DNA of 64,000 nucleotides from Streptomyces neyagawaensis (GCF_023516595.1 NZ_JAMGBG010000013.1:62001-126000), one strand, 5' to 3'. Shown: positions 35,590-44,652, counted from the stretch's first letter. The notes: a model not told the origin generated them from the sequence alone. Numbers and translations are program-made.

Positions 35590-36447
35590 ATGTCTGGCCA
35601 GTCGCTGCTCGCACCGGGGACGCTCTCCCCCGCCCGCTCCGTCCCGGGGCACATCCGCCGCCCCGAGTACGTGGGCAAGCCCTCCCCCACCCCGTACACC
35701 GGACCCGAGGTGCAGACGCCCGAGACGATCGAGGCGATGCGGATCGCCGGGCGGATCGCGGCCCGGGCGATGGCCGAGGCCGCCAAGCACATCGCCCCCG
35801 GCGTCACCACCGACGAGCTGGACCGCGTCGCCCACGAGTACATGTGCGACCACGGGGCCTACCCCTCCACCCTCGGCTACCGAGGCTTCCCCAAGTCGCT
35901 GTGCACCTCCGTCAACGAGGTCATCTGCCACGGCATCCCCGACTCGACCGTGCTGCGCGACGGCGACATCGTCAACCTCGACGTGACGGCGTACATCGGC
36001 GGCGTCCACGGCGACAACAACGCCACGTACCTCGTGGGTGACGTCGACGAGGAGTCGAAGCTGCTCGTCGAGCGGACCCGCGAGTCCCTCACCCGCGCCA
36101 TCAAGGCCGTCAAGCCGGGGCGGCAGATCAACATCATCGGGCGGGTCATCGAGTCGTACGCCAAGCGGTTCGGGTACGGGGTCGTGCGCGACTTCACGGG
36201 GCACGGGATCAACTCGTCGTTCCACTCCGGGCTGATCATCCCGCACTACGACTCCCCGCACGCCACGACCGTGATGCAGCCCGGAATGACCTTCACGATC
36301 GAGCCGATGCTCACCCTCGGGTCGTACGACTACGACATGTGGGACGACGGCTGGACGGTCGTGACCAAGGACCGCAAGCGCACCGCCCAGTTCGAGCACA
36401 CGCTGGTCGTCACGGAGACAGGGGCGGACATCCTCACCCTCCCGTGA
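35590..36447 (+). CDS. map: Type I methionine aminopeptidase
   Basis: Removes the initiator methionine from nascent proteins with small second residues, in the cytosol at the ribosome. 285 residues, with an N-terminal extension of about 40 residues of the actinobacterial MetAP1c kind carrying a proline-rich [14 protein letters not shown] linker. All five metal ligands are visible: the two Asp in [20 protein letters not shown], His in [12 protein letters not shown], Glu in FTIEPML and Glu in [11 protein letters not shown]. The ATG at 35590 is the only reasonable start. The stop region is followed by several copies of ccgtgacaccc and then a terminator. Confidence 0.96.
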   Translation: MSGQSLLAPGTLSPARSVPGHIRRPEYVGKPSPTPYTGPEVQTPETIEAMRIAGRIAARAMAEAAKHIAPGVTTDELDRVAHEYMCDHGAYPSTLGYRGFPKSLCTSVNEVICHGIPDSTVLRDGDIVNLDVTAYIGGVHGDNNATYLVGDVDEESKLLVERTRESLTRAIKAVKPGRQINIIGRVIESYAKRFGYGVVRDFTGHGINSSFHSGLIIPHYDSPHATTVMQPGMTFTIEPMLTLGSYDYDMWDDGWTVVTKDRKRTAQFEHTLVVTETGADILTLP

Positions 36448-36510
36448 CACCCGGAGCCCTGTCGTGACAGCGGCACGCGCCGTGACACCCAGCACCCTTC
36501 CGTGACACCC
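36442..36510. repeat. Dispersed short repeat of the map stop region
   Basis: The 11-mer ccgtgacaccc, which contains the map stop codon at its first occurrence (36442-36452), recurs at 36480-36490 and 36500-36510, with a degenerate copy near 36463. Confidence 0.65.
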
Positions 36511-36546
36511 GGCCCGCCCGCGGGCCCACCCGCGCCGTGCCACCCC

Positions 36547-36586
36547 ACCCGCCTTCGGCCCTCCCGGGCCCCAGGCGGGTTTTTTC
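36547..36586 (+). terminator. map terminator with T-run
   Basis: Arms acccgcct (36547-36554) and aggcgggt (36573-36580), with a nested ggccctcccgggcc hairpin, are followed by six T residues, a classic intrinsic terminator, uncommon in this genome. Confidence 0.85.
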
Positions 36587-36660
36587 ATCTCGTCCTCATT
36601 CCATGTGGGAGTCGTGATGATCCGGGGTACCGTTTTTACCGACAGGGAGTCGGGAACCTG

Positions 36661-36684
36661 TTGACTTAGGTAAGCCTAACCACC
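36661..36684 (+). promoter_or_regulatory. Iron box over the heme oxygenase promoter
   Basis: ttaggtaagcctaaccacc at 36666-36684 matches 14 of 19 positions of the DmdR/IdeR iron box TTAGGTTAGGCTAACCTAA. It overlaps a TTGACT -35-like element at 36661-36666. Fe-loaded DmdR1 bound here should shut off the gene, giving expression under iron limitation. Confidence 0.75.
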
Positions 36685-36731
36685 GAAACTGAGCACAGCT
36701 TCTCGTCTCCCCCTAGGCATCGGAGGCCTTC

Positions 36732-37400
36732 ATGAACGCGTCGGTCACCTCGGACACGGCGTTCTCCACGCTCATCCGCACCGCGTCGCACGAGCAGCAC
36801 ACCGAGGCGGAGACCACGACGTTCATGGGCGACATGCTCGGCGGCAAACTCGGCGTCGAGGCGTACACGCGGTACACCGAGCAGCTGTGGTTCGTGTACG
36901 AGGCACTGGAGAGCGGCGCGCGGGCACTGGTCGACGACCCGGTCGCCGGGCCGTTCATCCAGCCGGAGCTGATGCGGCTGGCCGCGCTGGAGCGGGACCT
37001 GGGGCATCTACGCGGGCCGCGCTGGCGTTCGACGCTCTCGGCACTGCCGGCGACGGAGGCGTACGCGGCGCGGGTCGCCGAGTGCGCGCGGAGCTGGCCC
37101 GGCGGTTATGTGGCCCACCACTACACGCGCTATCTCGGCGATCTCTCCGGCGGGCAGATCATCCGGGACCGGGCCGAGAAGACATGGGGCTTCGAGCGGA
37201 AGGGCGACGGCGTCCGCTTCTACGTGTTCGAGGACATCGCCAATCCGGCCGCGTTCAAGCGGGGGTACCGCGAGCTGCTGGACCGGGTGCGGGCGGACGA
37301 TCTGGAGAAGCAGCGGATCGTGAGCGAGTGCAAGCGGGCGTTCGCCCTGAACACGGCGGTGTTCCTGGCCCTGGGCGAGGAGTTCCCCCTGTCCGCGTGA
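36732..37400 (+). CDS. hmuO: Biliverdin-producing heme oxygenase
   Basis: Opens heme to biliverdin, CO and free iron in the cytoplasm. 222 residues, normal length. The proximal heme ligand is probably His23 in HTEAE, and the distal helix signature YLGDLSGGQIIRDRA lies near 135-149; HHYTRYLGD precedes it. The ATG at 36732 follows GGAGGCC. An iron box overlaps its promoter, and the EfeUOB ferrous iron uptake operon, also with iron boxes, follows 1.2 kb downstream. This supports a role in iron salvage rather than pigment synthesis. Confidence 0.95.
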   Translation: MNASVTSDTAFSTLIRTASHEQHTEAETTTFMGDMLGGKLGVEAYTRYTEQLWFVYEALESGARALVDDPVAGPFIQPELMRLAALERDLGHLRGPRWRSTLSALPATEAYAARVAECARSWPGGYVAHHYTRYLGDLSGGQIIRDRAEKTWGFERKGDGVRFYVFEDIANPAAFKRGYRELLDRVRADDLEKQRIVSECKRAFALNTAVFLALGEEFPLSA

Positions 37401-37431
37401 GGCGTGCGGCGGAGCGGTCGGGACGGACCGG

Positions 37432-37578
37432 CCGCACCGCCACCTCAGCGTTCCGCACCGCTACCTCATCGCTCCGCGCCGCTACCTCATCGCTCCGCGC
37501 CGCTACCTCATCACTCCGCACCGCCACCTCAGCGTTCCGCACCGCTACCTCACCGTTCCGGACCGCTTCCTCAGCGCT
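37432..37578. repeat. 21-bp tandem repeat, seven copies, ending in the phzF-like stop
   Basis: Units of 21 bp (ccgcaccgctacctcatcgct with variants) start at 37432, 37453, 37474, 37495, 37516, 37537 and 37558. The last unit covers the stop codon of the minus-strand gene at 37571. Being a multiple of three, the array could extend that protein by SDEVAAR-like heptads if the stop were lost. Confidence 0.88.
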
Positions 37579-38215
37579 CCAGGAACACCCTTCCGCCGAC
37601 CTCCACCCAGCCGTGCGGCTGTGGGGCCGTCAGGAGCTGGGAGCCCGCGCCCTGGGTGATGTTCAGGGCGCGGCCCAGCTGGGCGGTGAGCTGGAGGGCT
37701 GCCGCGCCGGTGGCCTCGTCCTCGTCGATGCCGTCGTCGCGGCCGGGGAAGGCGCGGGCCCGGATCCGGCCGGCGGCCTCGTCCTCCCAGGCCCAGGCGT
37801 AGATCCACTCACCGGGCGGCGGGACCGTGAGGTCGTCGATCTCGGCGGCGGTGCCGTACTGACGGAAAGTGCGGGGCGGCGCCCATTCGGGCAGGGCCTC
37901 GATCCAGCTGAACTCGCCGTCCAGCCGGGCGCCGACGACACCGGCCGGGGTGACCAGTTCGGGTACGTCGAGGAGCCAGGCCGTGCCGACGCAGGGGTAC
38001 CCGGCGAACGGCAGGCGCAGCGTGGGGGTGTAGATGTCGATGACTCCGCGCTCGGGGTCGTCCACGAACACGGTCTCGCTGAAGCCGAGTTTGGCGGCGA
38101 ACGCCTGGCGGTCGGCACGGTCGGGCATCACGGAGCCCTCGCGGACGACGCCCAGTTCGTTGCCGTATCCGCCGCCGGGCCCGCAGAACACCCGCAGCAC
38201 ATCGAAGTCAGTCAC
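37571..38215 (-). CDS. Short PhzF-family isomerase-like protein
   Basis: 214 residues against about 280 usual for PhzF. Both hallmark regions remain: the N-terminal FDVLRVFCGPGGGYGNELGVV with the glycine-Asn turn, and the C-terminal FPGRDDGIDEDEATGAAALQLTAQLG loop that corresponds to the EDPATGSA motif. The middle of each half is shortened. PhzF relatives isomerise or epimerise small acids, but most members like this have no known substrate; phenazine synthesis genes are absent, so I would not infer phenazines. It converges on the heme oxygenase gene across a 21-bp repeat array. Confidence 0.8.
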   Translation of the reverse strand: MTDFDVLRVFCGPGGGYGNELGVVREGSVMPDRADRQAFAAKLGFSETVFVDDPERGVIDIYTPTLRLPFAGYPCVGTAWLLDVPELVTPAGVVGARLDGEFSWIEALPEWAPPRTFRQYGTAAEIDDLTVPPPGEWIYAWAWEDEAAGRIRARAFPGRDDGIDEDEATGAAALQLTAQLGRALNITQGAGSQLLTAPQPHGWVEVGGRVFLER

Positions 38216-38556
38216 ATGCGGAATTGAAGCATCACCCGGGCCACTCGGTCGCTTTTCCCCCGGTCACCGGCGGGCGGTCGCGGCGTCCCGCGTCCTCGGA
38301 CCGGTGATGTCTTGATCACAGGGCCGGTGATGTCTTGATCACACCGAAACGGGGTTCTTGACCGCGGAATGGGAAACTTGACCGGCCCTTGACTGAACGA
38401 TGGGTCCTGTTTTGGGCCACCGTGATCGGGCCGTGCTCGTACGGGCGCCGGGGCGCGGGCTTCACTGGAGGCACGGCATCTGGTGAGGTAAGCCTCAGAT
38501 AACTTGGGGCAGCCTCACCTTATCTGTGTGTTCCCCTGTCCTTCCTTGGAGCCGAA
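38216..38556. other. Promoter region of the EfeUOB operon
   Basis: 341 bp between divergent genes, with no gene of its own. It contains a 20-bp direct repeat (38301-38320 and 38324-38343, centred on cttgatca) and two iron-box-like sites at 38484-38522. Confidence 0.6.
38484..38522 (+). promoter_or_regulatory. Two iron-box-like sites upstream of efeO
   Basis: tgaggtaagcctcagataa (38484-38502) and ttggggcagcctcacctta (38504-38522) match about 13-14 of 19 iron-box positions, allowing the TCACC variant. They are side by side, 34 bases before the efeO start, as expected for DmdR/IdeR repression. Confidence 0.7.
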
Positions 38557-39708
38557 ATGCGCCCCCTCAGACTGTCCTTCGTCACCGCCGCCACGACCGT
38601 CGCGGCCCTGACCGCCGTCACGGGCTGCACCGAGAAGAGCAGCGCGGGCGCGGACGGGGTCATCGCGGTGACCGCGACCGACACCAAGTGCGAGGTGTCG
38701 AAGAAGGAGTTCCCGGCCGGGCACGTCGAGCTGGACATCGAGAACAAGGGCTCGAAGGTCACCGAGGTCTACCTCCTCTTCCCCGACGACCGTGTCGTCA
38801 CCGAGCGCGAGAACATCGGCCCCGGCACCAAGCAGAAGGTCACCGCCGAGGTGAAGGCGGGCGACTACCGGATCGCGTGCAAGCCGGGCATGAAGGGCGA
38901 CGGCATACGGCAGGACGTCACCGCGACCGGTTCCGGCAAGGTGGCGAAGCGCGACCCGCGGCTGGACGAGGCCGTGGCCTCGTACCGCAAGTACGTGCAG
39001 ACGCAGGCCAACGAGACGATCCCGCTGGTGAAGGTGTTCGCCGAGGCCGTCAAGGACGGCGACGTCGAGGCGGCGAAGAAGGCGTACGCGCCCTCCCGCA
39101 TCGGCTGGGAGCGCACCGAGCCGGTCGCCGAGTCCTTCGGTGACATCGACCCGAAGGTCGATGTCCGCGAGGACGGTCTGGAGGAGGGCCAGGACCCGGA
39201 GAAGGACTGGACCGGCTGGCACCGTCTGGAGCGCTCGCTGTGGAAGGACGGCAAGCTCACCGACCGTGACTCCGAGCTGGCCGACCAGCTGGTGAAGGAC
39301 CTGGTCGACTGGCAGAAGCGGGTCGGCAAGGCGGAGATCACCCCGACCTCCATGGCCAACGGCGCCAAGGAACTCCTCGACGAGGTCGCCACCGGCAAGG
39401 TCACCGGCGAGGAGGAGCGCTACTCGCACACCGACCTCGTCGACTTCAAGGCGAACGTCGAGGGCGCCGAGGAGTCGTACAAGCTGCTGAAGGCCGTCGC
39501 CGCCGAGAACGACCCGGAGCTGACGAAGGAACTCGACAAGCAGTTCACGGCGCTGAACACGCTGCTCGACAAGTACCGCGCGGACAAGACGGGTTACGAC
39601 TTCGTCTCCTACGACAAGGTCAGCAAGGCCGAGCAGAACAAGCTGTCGGACGCGGTGAACGCGCTCGCCGAGCCGCTCTCGCAGCTCGCAGCGGCGGTCG
39701 TGAAGTAG
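38557..39708 (+). CDS. efeO: EfeO iron-binding lipoprotein (cupredoxin + M75 domains)
   Basis: 383 residues. A lipoprotein signal ends at VTGC (Cys24), then comes a cupredoxin-like domain (about 35-125, with IACKPGMKG) and a helical M75 peptidase-like domain carrying WHRLERSLW (HxxE near 222-225). EfeO holds ferric/ferrous iron outside the membrane and hands it to EfeU. It heads a three-gene EfeO-EfeB-EfeU operon, with 23 bases to efeB. The ATG at 38557 is preceded by TTGGAG. Two iron boxes lie upstream. Confidence 0.95.
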   Translation: MRPLRLSFVTAATTVAALTAVTGCTEKSSAGADGVIAVTATDTKCEVSKKEFPAGHVELDIENKGSKVTEVYLLFPDDRVVTERENIGPGTKQKVTAEVKAGDYRIACKPGMKGDGIRQDVTATGSGKVAKRDPRLDEAVASYRKYVQTQANETIPLVKVFAEAVKDGDVEAAKKAYAPSRIGWERTEPVAESFGDIDPKVDVREDGLEEGQDPEKDWTGWHRLERSLWKDGKLTDRDSELADQLVKDLVDWQKRVGKAEITPTSMANGAKELLDEVATGKVTGEEERYSHTDLVDFKANVEGAEESYKLLKAVAAENDPELTKELDKQFTALNTLLDKYRADKTGYDFVSYDKVSKAEQNKLSDAVNALAEPLSQLAAAVVK

Positions 39709-39731
39709 GCGACGGAAGAGAGTCGGCAGTC

Positions 39732-41093
39732 ATGACGGACACCACCCAGAACACCACCGACGGCACCGGGGACGGGGTCGCCGGCACCGACGGCACGACC
39801 GGCGACGACACCGCCTCGACCGACACCGCGGGGGCCGGCACCCCGGCCGGTGACGGCTCGCGGGCGCCGTCGCGGCGGGCGCTGATCGGCTGGGGCGGTG
39901 CCGGCCTCGCGCTCGGCGCCGCCGTCGCCGGGGGCGCCGTGGCCGTGGCCCGTCCGGGCGAGGACACCGTGGAGACGGTGGCCGCCGGCGGTCCCATCGC
40001 CTTCCACGGCACCCACCAGGCCGGTATCGCGACGCCGGTGCAGGACCGGCTGCACTTCGCCGCGTTCGACGTGGAGACGGACGACCGCGAGGCGTTCGTG
40101 GCAATGCTGAAGGACTGGACGGAGGCCGCGCGCCGGATGACCGCCGGGAAGGCGGTCGGCGACGGCGCGTACGGCGGTCTCGCGGAGGCGCCCCCGGACG
40201 ACACCGGGGAGGCGCTGGGGCTGAAGCCGTCCCGGCTGACCCTCACCGTCGGCTTCGGGCCCTCGCTGTTCGAGCGGTTCGGGCTGGCGAAGCAGCGCCC
40301 CGAGGCGCTGGTGGACCTGCCGCAGTTCGCCGGCGACAACCTGGACCGGGCCCGCAGCGGCGGCGACCTGTGCGTCCAGGCGTGCGCGGACGATCCGCAG
40401 GTCGCGGTGCACGCCATCCGCAACCTAGCCCGCATCGGCTTCGGCAAGGTGTCGGTGCGCTGGTCCCAGCTCGGCTTCGGCAAGACCTCGTCGACCACGC
40501 CCGAGGCGCAGACCCCCCGCAACCTCATGGGGTTCAAGGACGGCACCCGCAACATCGCGGGCACGGAGACCGCCCGTCTGAAGAAGCACGTGTGGGTGGA
40601 CGAGAAGGACGGGCCCGCCTGGATGGCCGGCGGCTCGTACCTGGTGGCCCGGCGCATCCGGATGCACATCGAGCCCTGGGACCGGACCTCGCTCCAGGAG
40701 CAGGAGGACATCTTCGGCCGCGACAAGGGCGAGGGCGCGCCCGTCGGCAAGGCGAAGGAGCGGGACGAGCCGTTCCTGAAGGCGATGAAGCCCGACGCGC
40801 ACGTACGGCTCGCGCACCCCGACTCCAACGGCGGGGCGACGATCCTGCGCCGCGGCTACTCGTTCACCGACGGCACCGACGGCCTGGGCCGCCTGGACGC
40901 GGGGCTGTTCTTCCTCGCGTACCAGCGGGACGTGCGCAAGGGGTTCATCCCGATCCAGCGCAACCTGGCCACGGACGCGCTCAACGAGTACATCCAGCAC
41001 GTGGGTTCGGCGATCTTCGCCGTCCCGCCCGGCGTCCGCGACGCGGACGACTGGTGGGGACGGGCGCTGTTCTCCTCGACGACGGAGGGCTGA
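39732..41093 (+). CDS. efeB: EfeB, Tat-exported DyP-type heme peroxidase
   Basis: 453 residues. After a Thr/Asp/Gly-rich stretch of about 45 residues comes a Tat signal (SRRALIGWGGAGLALGAAVAG), then the DyP domain. The family marks are GFKDGTRNI (catalytic Asp near 268), the HVRLAHP segment with the probable proximal heme His, and ILRRGYSF with the distal Arg. In EfeUOB systems EfeB oxidises ferrous to ferric iron for EfeO/EfeU; the S. lividans relative DtpA is a characterised Tat-exported DyP peroxidase. Four bases separate it from efeU. Confidence 0.95.
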   Translation: MTDTTQNTTDGTGDGVAGTDGTTGDDTASTDTAGAGTPAGDGSRAPSRRALIGWGGAGLALGAAVAGGAVAVARPGEDTVETVAAGGPIAFHGTHQAGIATPVQDRLHFAAFDVETDDREAFVAMLKDWTEAARRMTAGKAVGDGAYGGLAEAPPDDTGEALGLKPSRLTLTVGFGPSLFERFGLAKQRPEALVDLPQFAGDNLDRARSGGDLCVQACADDPQVAVHAIRNLARIGFGKVSVRWSQLGFGKTSSTTPEAQTPRNLMGFKDGTRNIAGTETARLKKHVWVDEKDGPAWMAGGSYLVARRIRMHIEPWDRTSLQEQEDIFGRDKGEGAPVGKAKERDEPFLKAMKPDAHVRLAHPDSNGGATILRRGYSFTDGTDGLGRLDAGLFFLAYQRDVRKGFIPIQRNLATDALNEYIQHVGSAIFAVPPGVRDADDWWGRALFSSTTEG

Positions 41094-41097
41094 CCCT

Positions 41098-41973
41098 GTG
41101 TTCGCGAACTATCTGATCGGACTGCGCGAGGGCCTGGAGGCCAGTCTCGTCGTCTGCATCCTCATCGCCTACCTGGTGAAGACCGAGCGCCGGGACGCCC
41201 TGAAGCCCATCTGGATCGGTATCGGTGCCGCCGTCGGTCTCGCCCTGGCCTTCGGCTGCGTCCTCGAGTTCGGCTCGCAGGAGATGACGTTCGAGGCGCA
41301 GGAGGCGCTCGGCGGCTCACTGTCCATCATCGCGGTGGGCCTGGTGACGTGGATGGTCTTCTGGATGCGCCGCACGGCCCGGCACCTGCGGTCGGAGCTG
41401 CACGGCAAGCTCGACACGGCCCTCCAGTTGGGCACGGGCGCCCTGGTGGCCACCGCGTTCCTGGCGGTGGGCCGGGAGGGCCTGGAGACCTCGCTGTTCG
41501 TGTGGACGTCCGTCCGGGCGTCCAGCGACGGCACGGAGGGCCCGCTGATCGGAGTGCTGCTGGGCCTCGCGAGCGCGGTGGTCCTCGGCTGGCTGTTCTA
41601 CCGGGGTGCCCTGCGCATCAACCTGTCCAAGTTCTTCACGTGGACCGGCGGCATGCTGGTCGTGGTCGCGGCCGGCGTCCTCGCGTACGGCTTCCACGAC
41701 CTCCAGGAGGCGGACTTCCTGCCGGGCCTCACGGACAAGGCGTTCGACATCACGGGGACGATCCCGCCGGACAGCTGGTACGGCACCCTGCTGAAGGGCG
41801 TGTTCAACTTCCAGCCCGACCCGACGGTCCTCCAAGTCACGGTCTGGCTCCTGTATCTGGTCCCGACGCTCGCGTTGTTCCTCGCCCCGGTAGGGTTCGC
41901 CTCCGGGAAGGGGAAGGTGAAGGTTCCTGATGAGCAGGGTTCGCGGGGTTCCGAGCACACGAAGGCTTCGTGA
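41098..41973 (+). CDS. efeU: EfeU iron permease (FTR1 family)
   Basis: 291 residues with seven transmembrane helices. The two iron-binding motifs REGLEAS (helix 1) and REGLETS (helix 4) are both present, as is the QEADFLPG loop. It transports iron supplied by EfeO/EfeB across the membrane. It starts with GTG at 41098 after GGAGGG, four bases beyond the efeB stop codon, and its last 44 bases overlap the next gene. Confidence 0.95.
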   Translation: MFANYLIGLREGLEASLVVCILIAYLVKTERRDALKPIWIGIGAAVGLALAFGCVLEFGSQEMTFEAQEALGGSLSIIAVGLVTWMVFWMRRTARHLRSELHGKLDTALQLGTGALVATAFLAVGREGLETSLFVWTSVRASSDGTEGPLIGVLLGLASAVVLGWLFYRGALRINLSKFFTWTGGMLVVVAAGVLAYGFHDLQEADFLPGLTDKAFDITGTIPPDSWYGTLLKGVFNFQPDPTVLQVTVWLLYLVPTLALFLAPVGFASGKGKVKVPDEQGSRGSEHTKAS

Positions 41974-42988
41974 GGTTCGTCCGGTTCGTACGCGCGAGGG
42001 GCGGCGCGGGCTTCGGCGTCACGGCTGCGGGGCGCTGCTGAGCGCGGCGGTGGCCGTGCTGTCGCTGACGGCGAGCGGGTGCGTGGTGGTCCGCGGCGAT
42101 CTGGAGATCGTGCCCTCGTCGACCCAGGGCGAGGCGGCGCGGGCGCTGGAGGAGTTCACCGCCGCGTACAACGACGCGGACAAGGAGTACGACCAGTCCC
42201 GGGACGCGTCGCGGGTGACCGGCGCCCTCGCCGACATCGACGGCGGCAAGCTCCGCTCGGGCGCGAAGATCAGCCCGAGCGGCAACCCCGACCATGTGCC
42301 GCTGAAGCTGAGCGACGTGAAGTACACGATCCCCGAGAAGGCGGCCTGGCCCCGCTGGTTCCTGGTCGACGCGGCCGCCAACAAGGGCCGGAACAGCGAC
42401 CGTTGGCTGTTCGTGTTCACCCGCGACGGTCTGGACGACGTGTGGGAGGTGTCCTTCCTCACGATCATGCCCGCCTCCGACGTCCCGCAGTTCAAGAAGG
42501 ACGAGGACGGCTACGCGCAGGTGGTGGCCGCCGACGACCCCCAGTTGTCGGTGGCCCCGGCGGAGCTGCCCGAGAAGTACGTGACGTATCTGAAGGAGGA
42601 CAGCGCCCTCTTCGCCGACGGCCCGTACACCTCGCAGGAGCGCGCGAAGCGCCAGAAGAACGCGCAACGGCCGGGCATCGTGCGGCAGTACGTCGACGAG
42701 CCCCTCACGAACGGCGACTACGCGCCGGTCGGGCTGCGCACCACGGACGGCGGAGCGCTGGTCTTCTTCACGACCCGCCACTACGAGAAGCAGACGGCCG
42801 CGCAGGGCGTGGACATCCCCGTGAACGACGCGGCTGTCCGGGCGCTGATGACGGGCGAGCCGCGGCAGTCGCTGACGCTGGAGTTCGTCTCCAACCAGGC
42901 GGTCCTGGACCCGGCGCGGACGGCGTCCGACGAGCAGGTGAGGTTCCTCGGCCAGGTGGGCGGTCTCACGTCCGCGAAGGGCGAGTGA
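41930..42988 (+). CDS. Secreted lipoprotein overlapping efeU
   Basis: 352 residues. A long basic N-terminus (about 35 residues) precedes a signal helix and the lipobox LTASGC. The mature part is a large extracytoplasmic domain with no motif I can assign (WPRWFLVDAAANKGRNSDRWLFVFTRD split here: WPRWFLVDA, then SDRWLFVFTRDG). The ATG at 41930 lies inside efeU; the only later in-frame starts would cut the signal sequence. The 44-bp overlap suggests translational coupling to the iron operon, but a function in iron transport is only inferred. The stop codon sits in a 17-bp tandem duplication. Confidence 0.85.
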   Translation: MSRVRGVPSTRRLREVRPVRTREGRRGLRRHGCGALLSAAVAVLSLTASGCVVVRGDLEIVPSSTQGEAARALEEFTAAYNDADKEYDQSRDASRVTGALADIDGGKLRSGAKISPSGNPDHVPLKLSDVKYTIPEKAAWPRWFLVDAAANKGRNSDRWLFVFTRDGLDDVWEVSFLTIMPASDVPQFKKDEDGYAQVVAADDPQLSVAPAELPEKYVTYLKEDSALFADGPYTSQERAKRQKNAQRPGIVRQYVDEPLTNGDYAPVGLRTTDGGALVFFTTRHYEKQTAAQGVDIPVNDAAVRALMTGEPRQSLTLEFVSNQAVLDPARTASDEQVRFLGQVGGLTSAKGE

Positions 42989-43007
42989 CAGCGAAGGGCG
43001 AGTGACA
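42974..43007. repeat. 17-bp exact tandem duplication of a stop-codon region
   Basis: gcgaagggcgagtgaca occurs at 42974-42990 and again at 42991-43007 with no mismatch. The first copy contains the TGA of the lipoprotein gene. Confidence 0.9.
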
Positions 43008-43048
43008 GACGGGGCCCGTTCCCCGGGGGCGGGTGACGCCTCCGGGGT

Positions 43049-43795
43049 TCAGCCGTGCTGCGGCCAGGCGGTGGTGTCCGGTTTCCCGGCCGCGTGGCGG
43101 GCGCATTCGTCGGTGAGGATCTCCAGCAGGCTCAGCGGGTCGGGCAGCGGGTGCTCCGGGCCGCGCACCCAGTGGACGGCGACGTCACCGGGGAGCCGGG
43201 CGGGTGGTACGAGGACGTAGGAGCCCCGGCAGTGCCAGCGCAGGCCGGGATGCTCGTCCATGGTCTCCGGGTGGCAGTCCAGCTCGCAGGGCCACCACTC
43301 GTCCTCGTCCTCGGGGGTGCCCCGGGTGTGGGTGAAGAAGAGGAGCCGTCCGTCCTCCGCCTCGGACTCCGACTCGGCGACGGGCCCCACCTCCACACCG
43401 GAGGCGAGCAGCCGCTCCAGGGCCCGGCGGCCGGCGGCGAGCGGTACGTCGAGTACGTCGTGGACCATGCCGGTGGCGGTGATGAAGTTGGCCTCCGGCT
43501 GGTGCCGGGCCCATCGCTCCACCTGGGCGCGGTCGGTGGTGGACTGCGTCTGCCAGGCGAAGGACACCGGGTGGCGGGCGGGCGTCGGACAGCCGACGCG
43601 GTCGCAGGAGCACCGGTAGCCCGAGGGGTGCGCGGCGGGCGCGAGCGGGAGTCCGGCGGCGGCTGCTGCGAGCAGCAGCGCCTCACGGCCGGCGGCGTCG
43701 GGGGTCTCGTCGAGCGGGCGGCCTGCGCGTCGGCCCCGCAGCCACTCGGAGATCCTGCCCTGCCGACCGGACCGGCCGCCGAACGTCGCGCTCAT
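43049..43795 (-). CDS. Bifunctional DNA primase/polymerase (prim-pol) domain protein
   Basis: 248 residues. The prim-pol fold typical of actinobacterial stand-alone proteins is seen: LLLAAAAAGLPLAPAAHPSG at the start, cysteines in YRCSCDRVGCPTPARHP, and the segment ANFITATGMVHDVLDVPLAAG where the catalytic acid pair would lie (DVLDV). The C-terminal half has WHCRGSYVLVPPARL. Such proteins are common single genes in Streptomyces; the role (repair, mobile-element replication, or neither) is unknown. The helicase domain found in phage versions is absent. Confidence 0.85.
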   Translation of the reverse strand: MSATFGGRSGRQGRISEWLRGRRAGRPLDETPDAAGREALLLAAAAAGLPLAPAAHPSGYRCSCDRVGCPTPARHPVSFAWQTQSTTDRAQVERWARHQPEANFITATGMVHDVLDVPLAAGRRALERLLASGVEVGPVAESESEAEDGRLLFFTHTRGTPEDEDEWWPCELDCHPETMDEHPGLRWHCRGSYVLVPPARLPGDVAVHWVRGPEHPLPDPLSLLEILTDECARHAAGKPDTTAWPQHG

Positions 43796-44016
43796 CTATC
43801 CCCTCGCCTCGCTGTGGTGCGGACAGCATGCCTCATCGTCCCACCATCCTGCGTCGCAGGGGACCGGAGCGCCCATCCGGGGTAGGTGGGGCGAAGCCGG
43901 AGCGCGGACAGGGATGGTGCGCTATTCCATGCTTTGACGGGATTTACAGCCCGCCGCGGGGCTCGGTCCGGTCGGTTTGGTCACACCGGTGCGGAGAGTT
44001 GACGGCGCTCGACGAG

Positions 44017-44652
44017 TCAGCGGGGGGCGAGGCCGTACAGGGCGTATTCGACCAGGGCGTCCGTGTAGTCGTACGAGATGGGGCCCGTGTACTGGAGCCA
44101 GCGCTGGGCGAGCGGGGAGACGAAGAGTTCCAGGGCGATGCGCGGGTCGATGTCGGGGCGCACGGCCCCCTGCTCCTGGGCCGCCCGCAGGCGCTTCACA
44201 TACAGCTGGAGCTGGGGTTCGAGGAGCTTGGCGACGAATTCGGTGCCGAGCTGGCGGTTGACGACGCCCTCGGCGGCCAGGGCGCGTGAGGGGACCTCGA
44301 ACTTGGGGTCGAGCAGTTCGTCCACGGTGGCGCGCAGCACGGCCTTGAGGTCGGCCTCCAGGTCCCCGGTGTCGGGGATCTCGTACTGGGCCTGCTCCCC
44401 GAGGACCTCGGGCCGGGCCGCCGCCTCCGCCGCCTGGGCGCTCAGGTCGAGGAACGCCTCCAGCAGGACGTCCGCCTTGGACGACCACCAGCGGTAGATC
44501 GTCTGCTTGCCGACGCCGGCGCGGGCGGCGATGCCCTCGATGGTCGTCTTCTGGTAGCCGACCTCGCCGACGAGGGCGAGGGCGGCGTCGTAGATGGCGC
44601 GGCGGGACTTCTCGCTGCGGCGGGTGGAGTCAGGGGCGGTCTTGTTGGCCAT
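44017..44652 (-). CDS. TetR-family transcriptional regulator
   Basis: 211 residues with the N-terminal helix-turn-helix [23 protein letters not shown] (about residues 41-63, given here as family-typical) and a TetR_C-like ligand domain ending [14 protein letters not shown]. The upstream region has ttgacaagacg-gtg-cgtctcgcct, an AGACG-N3-CGTCT inverted repeat around 44675 that may be an autoregulatory site. The divergent neighbour is the small DUF6243 gene. Target genes unknown. Confidence 0.9.
   Translation of the reverse strand: MANKTAPDSTRRSEKSRRAIYDAALALVGEVGYQKTTIEGIAARAGVGKQTIYRWWSSKADVLLEAFLDLSAQAAEAAARPEVLGEQAQYEIPDTGDLEADLKAVLRATVDELLDPKFEVPSRALAAEGVVNRQLGTEFVAKLLEPQLQLYVKRLRAAQEQGAVRPDIDPRIALELFVSPLAQRWLQYTGPISYDYTDALVEYALYGLAPR

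Noticed and set aside
37571..38215. Phenazine biosynthesis
   Set aside because: Only a shortened PhzF-family protein is present; no other phz genes lie nearby.
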